Assembly: GCF_040438645.1 (NCBI RefSeq)
Contig: NZ_CP159253.1
Span: 1,612,001-1,676,000, forward strand
DNA from: Mesorhizobium sp. WSM2240
GTDB taxonomy: Bacteria > Pseudomonadota > Alphaproteobacteria > Rhizobiales > Rhizobiaceae
Direction: 5' to 3'
Length of the DNA stretch: 64,000 nucleotides
The translations under genes were made by a program, and so were the position numbers. Positions within the stretch are counted from its first letter, which is position 1; each line of letters starts with the position of its first letter. The notes beneath the pieces are model-generated. The model searched no databases, was not told the DNA's origin, and saw nothing but the letters and a program-made list of their open reading frames with translations. Shown piece after piece: positions 26,411 through 35,028 of this stretch.

Positions 26411-26872
26411 CTACTGCCAGCGAGATTCATCCCGATGCTCGAGTTCGATGCCGTAGGCCCGCAGCGGTTCGATCAAGTCGTTACGGTTCGCACTGCGGAT
26501 GTTGAAATGCTTGTAAAGCCAGTCCCTCGAGATCACGCGAATGTCCAGTCTCTCGTCTATCGAGGGAATCGAGCTAAGGTCGGCATCGAGCATGCTGCCG
26601 AACACCGGGATCGCCTTGTCAGGCGCCCAGTCCATGACCGCTCCCGCCGCCCTCACTCGAACGTAGAGCGTTGCGTGCCCCAAAAGCTTCTCGATTTCAG
26701 CTCTGCCCTCCGCTGTTTTGGAGAGCGCTTCGGCCGCAGCAGCAGCTTTCAAGACGTATTTGTTTGCCTCCGGCACATCCAGCCTGCGTACGGCTTGCAT
26801 GCGCAGTTCCTCACAATCGAGAAAAGCCTGCAACAGGTCGTGGACAGAGTTTTCAGAAGTCCGAGGGGTCAT
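26411..26872 (-). CDS. Putative immunity protein (HEAT/DUF2019-like)
   Basis: A 153-residue soluble, helical protein. Its middle, [18 protein letters not shown] followed by [12 protein letters not shown], resembles one HEAT-like repeat of the DUF2019 group, which is often found beside toxins. The start MTPRTSEN is chosen because GGAGG lies nine bases ahead; it overlaps the end of the HNH-toxin gene by 20 bases, so translation is coupled. The order toxin then immunity, the overlap and the small size suggest that it neutralises the neighbour. The family match is tentative. Confidence 0.6.
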   Translation of the reverse strand: MTPRTSENSVHDLLQAFLDCEELRMQAVRRLDVPEANKYVLKAAAAAEALSKTAEGRAEIEKLLGHATLYVRVRAAGAVMDWAPDKAIPVFGSMLDADLSSIPSIDERLDIRVISRDWLYKHFNIRSANRNDLIEPLRAYGIELEHRDESRWQ

Positions 26873-27566
26873 AGCCATAGTCCTCCAGTATCTCTCGAAC
26901 AAGATCCAGTCCGTCGTCATATTGTTCGGCGAATGTACGCTTCTCGATCCCAAAGCGGCGAATGTTGAAGTTGTACGCCTTGTCACGCATGCTCATTCTG
27001 GCACTTACGCGCCGGTGAACTTCGATTGGCAAGCTAACGATATTGTCGGTGCTATGTATTTTTTCTGGCGGGAAACCTTCTCGACCGGCGAGCCGCTTTT
27101 CGACGATGTGATGCCATTCGCGGCCAGGGCCGGCAGGGCCGAGATATCTTCGCAACTCGTCTTCATTGCGGAAGCGTATGTTGGGCTCGCCGCGTCGTTG
27201 CCATGAATTGTGGCTGATACGTCGGGTCTCGTCGTCATAGCTGTCTTCCGAGGGCTGAAGCGAATCGTCCCAGCGTCGCGGGAGCCTCCGTAGAACTGGC
27301 CCAATGCGGCGTGCCTCTGTACGCAGGCGCTGGAGCGCCGCGAGGCCGACGCGCTGGAGTACCGGCAGCAACGATCCGGCTGCGCCGACAAGATAGGCCA
27401 ACCACTGCCCACCATCGGGATCGCCGGCTGGAACGCGAGGCTGAAGATGCCAGTTCGGGTTCTGCTTGAAGGCAAGTTGCAACCGGAGACCTGCGGCGAA
27501 GACGCGACTCGCGGCAATTTGGGCCTTTAACCTGTAGATGAAAGTTTCCAGTTCCCTATCCTGCAT
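26853..27566 (-). CDS. Putative HNH/WHH-type nuclease toxin
   Basis: A 237-residue protein in two parts. The N-terminal part has a helical start, then NPNWHLQPRVPAGDPDGGQW, a glycine/proline motif that I recall from toxin-like proteins of alphaproteobacteria. The C-terminal 90 residues look like an HNH/treble-clef nuclease: REWHHIVEKR, then STDNIVSLPIEVHRRV. The start MQDRELE has GAAGGA ahead. It lies 114 bases behind mccB on the same strand. No secretion domain or signal is present. The sequence is more AT-rich than its surroundings, near 48% G+C in one 60-base sample. Confidence 0.65.
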   Translation of the reverse strand: MQDRELETFIYRLKAQIAASRVFAAGLRLQLAFKQNPNWHLQPRVPAGDPDGGQWLAYLVGAAGSLLPVLQRVGLAALQRLRTEARRIGPVLRRLPRRWDDSLQPSEDSYDDETRRISHNSWQRRGEPNIRFRNEDELRRYLGPAGPGREWHHIVEKRLAGREGFPPEKIHSTDNIVSLPIEVHRRVSARMSMRDKAYNFNIRRFGIEKRTFAEQYDDGLDLVREILEDYGYDPSDF

Positions 27567-27680
27567 ACCTGCTTTCCTTCGCCAAAATACGAAGGATAAC
27601 GGCATGCAGCCGGGCGTGGATAAAACAGCGAAGATATGTGTAGGGAAGGTTTGCTCGGAGGGAATCTACCGGCCGGCCCC

Positions 27681-29288
27681 TCACATCCTGAAAACCCCGA
27701 ACCGCGTCTCCTTCACCTCCGCGTTCAGCGCCGCGCTCAACGATAGCGCCAGCACTTCGCGCGATTTGGCCGGGTCGATGATGCCGTCGTCCCAGAGGCG
27801 GGCGGAGGAATAGAGCGGGTGGCCCTCGCGCTCGTATTTTTCCAGGATCGGCTGGCGGAATTCGGCTTCCTCCTCGGGCGACCATTTCTTGCCGCGGCGC
27901 TCTATGCCCTCGCGCTTGACCATGGCGAGCACGGTCGCCGCCTGCTCGCCGCCCATCACCGAAATGCGGGCGTTGGGCCACATCCACAGGAAGCGGGGAG
28001 AATAGGCGCGGCCGCACATGCCGTAATTGCCGGCGCCGAACGAGCCGCCGATGATCATCGTGATCTTCGGCACCTGCGCGGTGGCGACCGCCGTGACCAG
28101 CTTGGCGCCGTCGCGGGCTATGCCGCCGGCCTCGTATTTCTTGCCCACCATGAAGCCGGTGATGTTCTGCAAGAAGACCAGCGGGATCTTGCGCTGGCAG
28201 CAGAGCTCGATGAAATGCGCGCCCTTGAGCGCGCTTTCGCTGAAAAGAACGCCGTTGTTGGCGATGATGCCGACCGGCATGCCGTGGAGATGGGCAAAGC
28301 CCGTGACCAGCGTCGTCCCGTAATTCTGCTTGAATTCGTCGAGTTCCGAGCCGTCGACGATGCGGGCGATGATCTCGCGCACATCGTATGGCTGGCGCGT
28401 GTCCTGCGGGACGATGCCGTAGATCTCGTCGGCCGGATGAAGCGGCGGGAGCGGATCGCGAAGGTCGAGGCCTATCTGCTTCTTGCGGTTGAGGTTGCGC
28501 ACGATGCGGCGCACGATCGCCAGCGCATGGTCGTCGTCCATCGCGTAATGGTCGGCGACGCCGGAGAGCCGCGTGTGGACGTCGGCCCCGCCAAGTTCCT
28601 CCGCCGTCACGTCCTCGCCGGTCGCGGCCTTCACCAGCGGCGGGCCGCCGAGAAAAATCGTCGCCTGGTTGCGCACCATGATCGACTCGTCGGCCATGGC
28701 CGGCACATAGGCGCCGCCCGCCGTGCACGAGCCCATGACGCAGGCGATCTGCGGGATGCCCATGGCCGACATGTTGGCCTGGTTGTAAAAAATGCGGCCG
28801 AAATGATCGCGGTCCGGAAAGACCTCGTCTTGGTTGGGCAGGTTGGCGCCGCCGGAATCGACCAGATAGACGCAGGGCAGATTGTTCTGCATCGCGATCT
28901 CCTGGGCGCGCAGATGTTTTTTTACGGTCAGCGGATAGTAGGTGCCGCCCTTCACCGTGGCATCGTTGACGACGACCATGATCTCGCGGCCCTCGATGCG
29001 GCCGATGCCGGCGATCATGCCGGCGGAGGCTATCGTGTCGTCATACATGCCGAAGGCGGCGAACTGGCCGATCTCGAGGAAGGGCGAGCCGGGATCGATG
29101 AGTTGCGTCAGCCGGTCGCGCGGCAAAAGCTTGCCGCGCGAGGCGTGGCGTTCGCGGGCCTCGTCCGAGCCGCCGCGCTGTACGGTTGCGGCTTTCTCGG
29201 AAATGTCGGCGACGAGCGAGCGCATCTTCTCGGCATTGGCTCGGAAGAGGTCGGAGGAGGGGGAGATCTGGGACTGGATGACGGTCAT
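27681..29288 (-). CDS. mccB: Methylcrotonoyl-CoA carboxylase, carboxyltransferase (beta) subunit
   Basis: Transfers carboxyl from biotin to 3-methylcrotonoyl-CoA in leucine catabolism; partner of mccA. The 535-residue protein has the crotonase-like carboxyltransferase fold with [48 protein letters not shown] and the second glycine-rich loop [13 protein letters not shown]. It is full length and intact, ending ETRFGVFRM. Its last 80-90 codons are repeated twice downstream as remnants, with a toxin/immunity pair and a DUF2200 gene between the copies. Expression presumably comes from the ivd side or from the short gap to the protease-nuclease gene. Confidence 0.96.
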   Translation of the reverse strand: MTVIQSQISPSSDLFRANAEKMRSLVADISEKAATVQRGGSDEARERHASRGKLLPRDRLTQLIDPGSPFLEIGQFAAFGMYDDTIASAGMIAGIGRIEGREIMVVVNDATVKGGTYYPLTVKKHLRAQEIAMQNNLPCVYLVDSGGANLPNQDEVFPDRDHFGRIFYNQANMSAMGIPQIACVMGSCTAGGAYVPAMADESIMVRNQATIFLGGPPLVKAATGEDVTAEELGGADVHTRLSGVADHYAMDDDHALAIVRRIVRNLNRKKQIGLDLRDPLPPLHPADEIYGIVPQDTRQPYDVREIIARIVDGSELDEFKQNYGTTLVTGFAHLHGMPVGIIANNGVLFSESALKGAHFIELCCQRKIPLVFLQNITGFMVGKKYEAGGIARDGAKLVTAVATAQVPKITMIIGGSFGAGNYGMCGRAYSPRFLWMWPNARISVMGGEQAATVLAMVKREGIERRGKKWSPEEEAEFRQPILEKYEREGHPLYSSARLWDDGIIDPAKSREVLALSLSAALNAEVKETRFGVFRM

Positions 29289-29454
29289 TTAAGCCTGCTG
29301 CGCCGTTCGCTGGACCCGGATGTTTACACAGGTCGGGCGAGCCGGCGCAACAGCGGGGCGGGAGAGGCTTGCGCGCCGGATCCTTCGCCGGGAAGCCGCG
29401 GCAAACCGCAACCATCACGCGGCAGACACGTCATTGGCGCATCGTGGGCAGGCG

Positions 29455-29483
29455 TTGCAAAGGAGAACACGCAGGAGTAGTAT
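29455..29483 (+). promoter_or_regulatory. Candidate sigma-70-type promoter of the protease-nuclease gene
   Basis: TTGCAA, 17 bases, then TAGTAT, ending about 38 bases before the GTG start. Four of six bases agree with the consensus in each box and the spacing is ideal. The intergenic region is also where mccB starts in the opposite direction. Confidence 0.45.
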
Positions 29484-29521
29484 TTATCCAGGCAATATTC
29501 AACTTGTAGGGGAGAAAGACT

Positions 29522-31675
29522 GTGGGCGACAGGTTTCATTTTTCCAGGCAGATCATCGATGCGGCGGCCGATCGCTGGGAGGCGACGAAGCCCGAACGCG
29601 AGAAGCGGGCGCGGGCCAAGGCGGAGGGGCGCTACGACGAAGTCGACAGCAAGGAGCGCATCGTCAAGCATGCCAACCGGCTGCGCCAGCAGCTTCGCGC
29701 GCCGCTGGAAAGCATCGCGTCCGAGGCGAAGGCTGCGCTGCCCGCGCGGGTGCGCGAACTGGCGGAGCGCAAGCCGGTCACCAAGGCCAATATCGACGCG
29801 CTGTTCGTCGAGCGGGTGATCGGGCCGACCAAGGATTTTCTCTCGGCGGAGTTCTTCGATCTCGGCTCGCTCGCCATGCGCTCTGTGGCCCGCATCCGCA
29901 CCGAGTTGGGCGGGGGGGTCAGCTACGGCACCGGCTTCATGGTGACGCCGTCGCTGCTCTTGACCAACGAGCATGTGCTGGAGAGCGCCGAATGGGCGGC
30001 CGCCAGCGTGGCCGAGTTCGATTATCAGCGCGACCGCCTCGGCAAGGGCAAGCCGGTCCAGTCTTTCCACCTCGATCCCGACCGCTTCTTTCTGAACGAC
30101 AAGGCGCTGGATTTCGCGCTGGTCGCGGTGAGGCCCGCGCCGGGAGTGGGCAACGCCAGGCTTGCAGATTTCGGCTTCTGCCCGCTGGTCGGCGTGGAAG
30201 GCAAGATCCTGGTCACTGATCCGGTCAACATCGTCCAGCATCCGCAGGGCCGGATGAAGGAGGTGGTGATCCGCGAGAACGAGCTCAGCGCGCTGCCGCT
30301 GGGCGATCTCGACGGCTTCGCGCATTATCTCGGCGACACCGAGCCCGGCTCGTCCGGTTCGCCGGTGTTCAACGACCGGTGGGAGGTGGTGGCGCTGCAT
30401 CATTCCTCGGTGCCCGCGCGCGATGGGGCCGGCAATTATCTGACCAGGGACGGGACCGTCTGGGACGAAGATTCCATGCCGGTGGAGGAGATCGCCTGGG
30501 TCGGCAATGAAGGCATCCGCATATCGCGCATCATCAACCGCCTGAAGCAGGTCACGAATCTGCCGGCCGCGAAAGCCGCGCTGCTGAAGCAACTGCTGGA
30601 GAAATCCGACACGACGGAAATGGGGCCGCTGCACGAAGAAGGCGCGAAACCGGACCGCAGCTCCGCGGATGTATGCGCAGTCGATCTTTCCGGAACGGCG
30701 ACGATCACCGTGCCGGTGACAATCACGGTAGAGGTCGGCGGCGCTCGCGCGGTGCGCGCCGAACTTGGCCAGACGGCGGCCGCGGAGCGGGTGCGGCCGG
30801 CGCCCGACTATGAAGGCCGGCCGGGCTTCGATGTCGGCTTTCTTGGTGTTGCGGTGCCGATGCCCGACCTGGTCGACCGGCGGCATGGCGAACCGGCGAT
30901 GCTCGCCGACGGTTCCGGCGAGCTGAAATACCACCATTTCAGCGTCCTGATGAATGCGGACCGGCGGCTGGCCTATGTCTCGGCGGTGAATTACGACGCC
31001 AGCGCGCCGTTCGTTGAGGAACGCGGCAACGACGACTGGTTCATAGATCCGCGCATCGACGCCGGCGCGCAGGCCGACAACCGCTTCTACAAGAACAATC
31101 CGCTCGACCGCGGCCACCTGGCCCGGCGCTACGACGCCGGCTGGGGCATGACCGCCGAAGAGGCGAAACTCGCCAACGACGACACTTTTCACTGGACCAA
31201 TTGCGCGCCGCAGCACGAGGTCTTCAACCAGAGCAAGCTGTCGCAGCCGAAGGACCTGCGGCTCTGGGGCGAACTGGAGAACCACATCACCGACCAGGCC
31301 AAGCAGGACATGCAGCGCCTGTCGATCTTCAACGGCCCGGTCTTCGGCAAGGACGACAGGACGCATCGCGGCCTGCTCATTCCGAGTGCCTTCTGGAAGG
31401 TGGTAGCCTACCGATCGCGGGAGGACGGGCTGCGCGCCGTCGGTTTTGTGCTGCACCAGACCGACCTGATAAGCAATCTCGCCGCCGAGCGGTTCGACGT
31501 CGGGCGCTTTGACCTCAGGCAAGTCCGGATAAGCCGCATCGAGGAACTGACGGGGCTCGATTTCAAGGGATTGCGCAATGTCGACCCGATGGCCGCCACC
31601 GGCGTGCGGGAGGTCTTTGAGGGCGCGGTCGCGGCCGAGCGCAAGCTGACTTCGGCGGCGGATATCAGGTTCTGA
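29522..31675 (+). CDS. Trypsin-like protease fused to DNA/RNA non-specific nuclease
   Basis: A 717-residue fusion. Residues 1-125 are a charged helical region. A trypsin/V8-like domain follows (about 130-340) with triad candidates His151 (LTNEHVL), Asp198 (ALDFALV) and Ser278 (PGSSGSPVF). After a linker comes a His-Me-finger NUC nuclease (about 430-700) with His532 in LDRGHLARR and the metal-binding Asn560 in HWTNCAPQ. No signal peptide or membrane segment, so cytoplasmic. The GTG start has GGGGAG eight bases ahead. It stands alone, opposite in direction to the leucine genes. A suicide-type defence effector is possible but unproven. Confidence 0.88.
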   Translation: MGDRFHFSRQIIDAAADRWEATKPEREKRARAKAEGRYDEVDSKERIVKHANRLRQQLRAPLESIASEAKAALPARVRELAERKPVTKANIDALFVERVIGPTKDFLSAEFFDLGSLAMRSVARIRTELGGGVSYGTGFMVTPSLLLTNEHVLESAEWAAASVAEFDYQRDRLGKGKPVQSFHLDPDRFFLNDKALDFALVAVRPAPGVGNARLADFGFCPLVGVEGKILVTDPVNIVQHPQGRMKEVVIRENELSALPLGDLDGFAHYLGDTEPGSSGSPVFNDRWEVVALHHSSVPARDGAGNYLTRDGTVWDEDSMPVEEIAWVGNEGIRISRIINRLKQVTNLPAAKAALLKQLLEKSDTTEMGPLHEEGAKPDRSSADVCAVDLSGTATITVPVTITVEVGGARAVRAELGQTAAAERVRPAPDYEGRPGFDVGFLGVAVPMPDLVDRRHGEPAMLADGSGELKYHHFSVLMNADRRLAYVSAVNYDASAPFVEERGNDDWFIDPRIDAGAQADNRFYKNNPLDRGHLARRYDAGWGMTAEEAKLANDDTFHWTNCAPQHEVFNQSKLSQPKDLRLWGELENHITDQAKQDMQRLSIFNGPVFGKDDRTHRGLLIPSAFWKVVAYRSREDGLRAVGFVLHQTDLISNLAAERFDVGRFDLRQVRISRIEELTGLDFKGLRNVDPMAATGVREVFEGAVAAERKLTSAADIRF

Positions 31676-31711
31676 CAGACCGCCACTTCGGGATGATCGG
31701 GCGCATCCGCG

Positions 31712-32095
31712 TCAGCGGATGAGCTCGATCGGACAACCGAGATCGAGGTCGGCCCACGAGCGATCGGCGGTAACAGCGACGGCGTTCTCGTGGATGGCCA
31801 GCGCGATGCAGGCGCGGTCGCCGAGCGAGAGGCCCTTGTGCCGGGTGGCCAGACGCAGCCGCCCGGCAAGAATGGCGCTCTCAGGGCTGAACCCGGAGAT
31901 GCCCAGCCCCAAGGCCTCAAAGTCGCTCACCGCCTCATCCGGAGTGCGGCCTTTATCGATCAGACGCGCGACGATTTCCGCAACGTTCACGCCGCAGCAC
32001 TGCCCGTCCTTGAAATAGCGCAACGAGTTGTCTGCGCCTTTTTCGTTGAACAGCACCGCGAGCACGACGGAGCTGTCGAGTATGTATGCCGTCAT
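31712..32095 (-). CDS. vapC: PIN-domain toxin, VapC type
   Basis: Ribonuclease toxin of the VapBC family, 127 residues. The PIN acidic residues are visible: Asp7 in ILDSSVV, a glutamate in NVAEIVARL, an aspartate in SLGDRACIALA and another in VTADRSW. VapC toxins usually cut tRNA or rRNA when the antitoxin is lost. Its ATG overlaps the antitoxin stop by four bases, the standard arrangement. The target RNA is unknown. Confidence 0.93.
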   Translation of the reverse strand: MTAYILDSSVVLAVLFNEKGADNSLRYFKDGQCCGVNVAEIVARLIDKGRTPDEAVSDFEALGLGISGFSPESAILAGRLRLATRHKGLSLGDRACIALAIHENAVAVTADRSWADLDLGCPIELIR

Positions 32096-32478
32096 GGCTT
32101 CTTCATCGCCATGCCTTCAGCATGCAGTTGGTCGAGCCGCTCATCGCTTCGTCGTTGCTCTTCCCGCCGATCCGCCAGAAACTCATCGACCACGCTCCCT
32201 CCCGGCGTTTTGTAGGAAGCCAGGCGCTCCTGGACCTTTCGGATCGAGACCAATTGAGAGATTGCAGTCAGTTCGCCATCCTGAACCTTCAGGACCAATG
32301 TGTCTCCCGGCTTGACTCCCATTGCTTTTCGCATTTCGGCCGGGATGACCAGCCGCCCGCCTTCACCCACTATCGTCCTCACAGGGCCGAGGGAAGCGGT
32401 CCCGGCTACAGCTTGTGCGTGGTTGAACTCAGCGGCTTCTTCGGCAAACCCGCGAGCCTTCTTGGGAGGAGGCATCAT
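32092..32478 (-). CDS. vapB: AbrB/MazE-type antitoxin (VapB)
   Basis: Antitoxin and autorepressor of the VapBC pair, 128 residues. The swapped-hairpin AbrB/SpoVT domain lies in the middle: IVGEGGRLVIPAEMRKAMGVKPGD. The flexible C-terminal part would wrap the toxin. A second ATG one codon in has the better spacing to GGAG and may be the true start. It begins about 90 bases after the ivd stop on the same strand. An inverted repeat upstream is a candidate operator. Confidence 0.92.
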   Translation of the reverse strand: MMPPPKKARGFAEEAAEFNHAQAVAGTASLGPVRTIVGEGGRLVIPAEMRKAMGVKPGDTLVLKVQDGELTAISQLVSIRKVQERLASYKTPGGSVVDEFLADRREEQRRSDERLDQLHAEGMAMKKP

Positions 32479-32502
32479 TCACTCCGCTCGGTACGAGATC
32501 GG

Positions 32503-32552
32503 ATATTGCCAGAAAAGCCTGAACATGGCAAACATGCAAACCTTGGCAATAT
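32503..32552. promoter_or_regulatory. Inverted repeat upstream of vapBC (candidate operator)
   Basis: ATATTGCCA and its exact complement TGGCAATAT, 32 bases apart, with a third TGGCAA half-site between them. AbrB-type antitoxins usually repress through such repeats. Confidence 0.5.
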
Positions 32553-32567
32553 GGACAGCTCTACCAA

Positions 32568-33731
32568 TTAGACTCCCTCCGCCATGATCTCCCTTCCGAT
32601 CAGCCACCGCCTAATCTCGCTGGTGCCGGCACCGATCTCGTAGAGTTTCGCGTCGCGCAGCAGCCGGCCTGTGGGGTAGTCGTTGATGTAGCCGTTACCG
32701 CCGAGAAGCTGGATCGCGTCGAGGGCCATGAGCGTCGCCTTCTCGGCCGCGAACAGGATGCAGCCGGCGGCGTCCTTGCGCGCGGTCTCGCCGCGGTCAC
32801 AGGCGGCGGCGACGGCGTAAACATATGCCCGCGCGGCGCTCATCGTAGCATACATGTCGGCGAGCTTGCCCTGGACGAGCTGGAACTCGCCGATCGGCTG
32901 GCCGAACTGCTTGCGCTCGTGAACGTAGGGGACGGCCACGTCGAGACAGGCGGCCATGATGCCGAGCGGGCCGCCGGCCAGCACCGCCCGCTCGTAGTCG
33001 AGGCCCGACATCAAGACCTGGACGCCGTGCCCTTCCTCGTGCAGCACGTTTTCGAACGGCACCTCGACGTCCTCGAACACCAGTTCGCCGGTGTTGGAGC
33101 CTCGCATGCCGAGCTTGTCGAGCTTTTGCGCCACCGAAAAGCCGGCAAAAGTCTTTTCGACCACGAAGGCGGTGATGCCGCGCGATTGTCGCTCCGGATC
33201 GGTCTTTGCATAGACTACCATAGTGTCGGCGTCCGGGCCGTTGGTGATCCACATTTTCGTGCCGTTGAGGACGTACCGGTCGTTCTTCTTTTCCGCCCGC
33301 AGTTTCAGCGAGATGACGTCCGAGCCGGAACCCGATTCCGACATTGCGAGCGCGCCGACATGCTCGCCGGAGCACAGCGGCGGCAGGTATTTTTCCTTCT
33401 GCTCGGGCGTGGCCCAGCGGTTGATCTGGTTGACGCAGAGGTTGGAATGGGCGCCATAGGACAGGCCGACCGAGGCCGACGCGCGAGAAATCTCCTCCAT
33501 CGCCACGACATGTGCGAGATAGCCCATGCCGGAGCCGCCGAAATCGGGATCGGCGGTGACGCCGAGCAGGCCGAGCGCGCCCATTTCGGCCCAGAGAGGC
33601 GCCGGGAAGACATTGCTGCGGTCGATCTCAGCCGCGATCGGCGCGATCCGGTCCTGGGCAAAGCGGCGCACCAGGTCGCGTAGGCTGTCTATGTCCTCAC
33701 CCAGCCCGAAATTCAGCGTGCGGTCGTACAT
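32568..33731 (-). CDS. ivd: Isovaleryl-CoA dehydrogenase
   Basis: Flavin enzyme that oxidises isovaleryl-CoA to 3-methylcrotonoyl-CoA, the substrate of the MCC encoded downstream, and passes electrons to ETF. The 387-residue protein has acyl-CoA dehydrogenase signatures [13 protein letters not shown] and [16 protein letters not shown]. The catalytic base Glu247 sits in [13 protein letters not shown], the position typical of isovaleryl- and not short-chain enzymes. GGGAG precedes the ATG. The start overlaps the end of the upstream tetR gene by 35 bases, so the two are coupled. Confidence 0.95.
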   Translation of the reverse strand: MYDRTLNFGLGEDIDSLRDLVRRFAQDRIAPIAAEIDRSNVFPAPLWAEMGALGLLGVTADPDFGGSGMGYLAHVVAMEEISRASASVGLSYGAHSNLCVNQINRWATPEQKEKYLPPLCSGEHVGALAMSESGSGSDVISLKLRAEKKNDRYVLNGTKMWITNGPDADTMVVYAKTDPERQSRGITAFVVEKTFAGFSVAQKLDKLGMRGSNTGELVFEDVEVPFENVLHEEGHGVQVLMSGLDYERAVLAGGPLGIMAACLDVAVPYVHERKQFGQPIGEFQLVQGKLADMYATMSAARAYVYAVAAACDRGETARKDAAGCILFAAEKATLMALDAIQLLGGNGYINDYPTGRLLRDAKLYEIGAGTSEIRRWLIGREIMAEGV

Positions 33732-34341
33732 TTCGCTTCTCCCTGGCGGCATCTGCGCCCACGAGGCGCCTTGTCATGGAAAGGTAGGTTTCTGCGACCT
33801 CTTCGACAGAGAGCCGCTCGTCCGGCCGGAACCAGACGATGACGCCGGTGATCATCTGGATGATGGCCATCGCGGTCATGCCGACATCGTCGACAGTGAA
33901 CAGCCCGGCCTCCGCGCCGGCGCGGAGGATATGGCGCAGTTCCTTCTCGTAAGCCGCCCGCAGGCGCAGGATATGGCTGAGATTGTCCTTCGATAGGCTG
34001 CGCAACTCCATGTTCGAGACATGGGTGGAATGGCGACGGGCAACATGGAAGCGGATGTGGTTCTCGACGAAGGCCGAGAGCCGCGCGACCGGGTCGTTCG
34101 TCGCGGGCCGCGCCGCTTCCCATGCGGCCTGCAGGCCCTCCATATGCTCGCGCATCAGCGCAAAAAGCAGGTCCTGCTTGGTCGGGAAATAGCGGTAGAG
34201 CGCCGCCGCCTGGACGCCGACTTCCGCCGCGAGCTGGCGCATGGACATGGCCTCGTAGCCGTGGCGGGCGATCAGCCCGAGCGCCGCCTCGCGTGTCGCG
34301 GCTAACGTCCTGCCGCCGTCCGAACCTGTGGTTCGCGCCAT
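33697..34341 (-). CDS. TetR-family regulator, probable leucine-catabolism repressor
   Basis: A 214-residue TetR protein. The N-terminal helix-turn-helix (about residues 10-55) includes [21 protein letters not shown]; the rest is a helical ligand-binding domain. The ATG with AAGGAG is used; a longer in-frame form would cover its own promoter. Because it is the first gene before ivd and overlaps it, it probably controls the cluster in the manner of the TetR-type LiuQ known in other proteobacteria. The ligand, likely an acyl-CoA, is inferred. Confidence 0.9.
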   Translation of the reverse strand: MARTTGSDGGRTLAATREAALGLIARHGYEAMSMRQLAAEVGVQAAALYRYFPTKQDLLFALMREHMEGLQAAWEAARPATNDPVARLSAFVENHIRFHVARRHSTHVSNMELRSLSKDNLSHILRLRAAYEKELRHILRAGAEAGLFTVDDVGMTAMAIIQMITGVIVWFRPDERLSVEEVAETYLSMTRRLVGADAAREKRNVRPHAEFRAG

Positions 34342-34359
34342 GAGTCGCTCCTTGCAAAG

Positions 34360-34388
34360 ATAATAAAACGAACGTTCAATTAATTCAA
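34360..34388 (-). promoter_or_regulatory. tetR-ivd promoter with embedded palindrome
   Basis: On the minus strand TTGAAT, 17 bases, then TATTAT, about 18 bases ahead of the tetR start. The spacer contains GAACGTTC, a perfect 8-base palindrome within a wider TTGAACGTTCGTT element. This fits autoregulation by the TetR protein, with the repressor covering the promoter. Confidence 0.6.
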
Positions 34389-34436
34389 GTGAATAGAGGT
34401 TCTTGCATGAATGGCGGTAACGGCTGAAGCTGAGGC

Positions 34437-34904
34437 ATGGCGGCAAAAAGCGCAGGTACTCTCGTCTATCGAATGCGGGCAGAGGCGATCGAAGTCCTGC
34501 TCGTGCATCCGGGCGGGCCGTTCTGGCAAAAGCGCGACCTGGGCGCGTGGTCGATCCCGAAAGGCGAATATGCTGACAATGAGGATGCGGAAGCCGCGGC
34601 CCGGCGAGAATTCACCGAAGAGACCGGTTGGACGATCGCCGACGAAATGACGCCGCTCGGCGCCATCAGGCAGAAAGCCGGCAAGACCGTTACCGCATTC
34701 GCGGCCGAATGCGATTTCGATCCCGCCACTCTCACAAGCAACAGCTTCGAGATGGAATGGCCGCCGCGAAGCGGACGCGTCGCCTCCTTTCCCGAAATCG
34801 ATCGCGCCGGCTGGTTCTCGCTGGCGGATGCACGTGCAAGGATCATTGAGGGCCAGCGGCCGCTGCTCGATCGGCTTGAGGAGATTCTCGGCGGCGGCGC
34901 GTAA
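34437..34904 (+). CDS. Nudix hydrolase
   Basis: A 155-residue Nudix protein that would cleave nucleoside diphosphates linked to another group. The Nudix box is seen as PKGEYADNEDAEAAARREF followed by TEETGW. The opening AGTLVYRMRAEAIEVLLVHPGG and FWQKRDLGAWSIPKG match a subgroup of small housekeeping hydrolases related to diadenosine polyphosphatases. The substrate is not predictable. It diverges from tetR-ivd with about 95 bases between starts. Confidence 0.92.
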   Translation: MAAKSAGTLVYRMRAEAIEVLLVHPGGPFWQKRDLGAWSIPKGEYADNEDAEAAARREFTEETGWTIADEMTPLGAIRQKAGKTVTAFAAECDFDPATLTSNSFEMEWPPRSGRVASFPEIDRAGWFSLADARARIIEGQRPLLDRLEEILGGGA

Positions 34905-35028
34905 GAGCCGCTGCCGGCCAACGCTTTCCATCTGACAGGCCTATGCGAAAGCAAGCCGTTTGCCCGATAGTGCAGAAGCCTCGTGAGACGATCGATTCTT
35001 CTGAAAACCTGCCAGAGAAAGCTACGCC

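Noticed and set aside
29324..31522. A 732-codon minus-strand ORF
   Set aside because: It is antisense to the protease-nuclease fusion, whose catalytic motifs are clear; the antisense translation has no motifs and no start signal.
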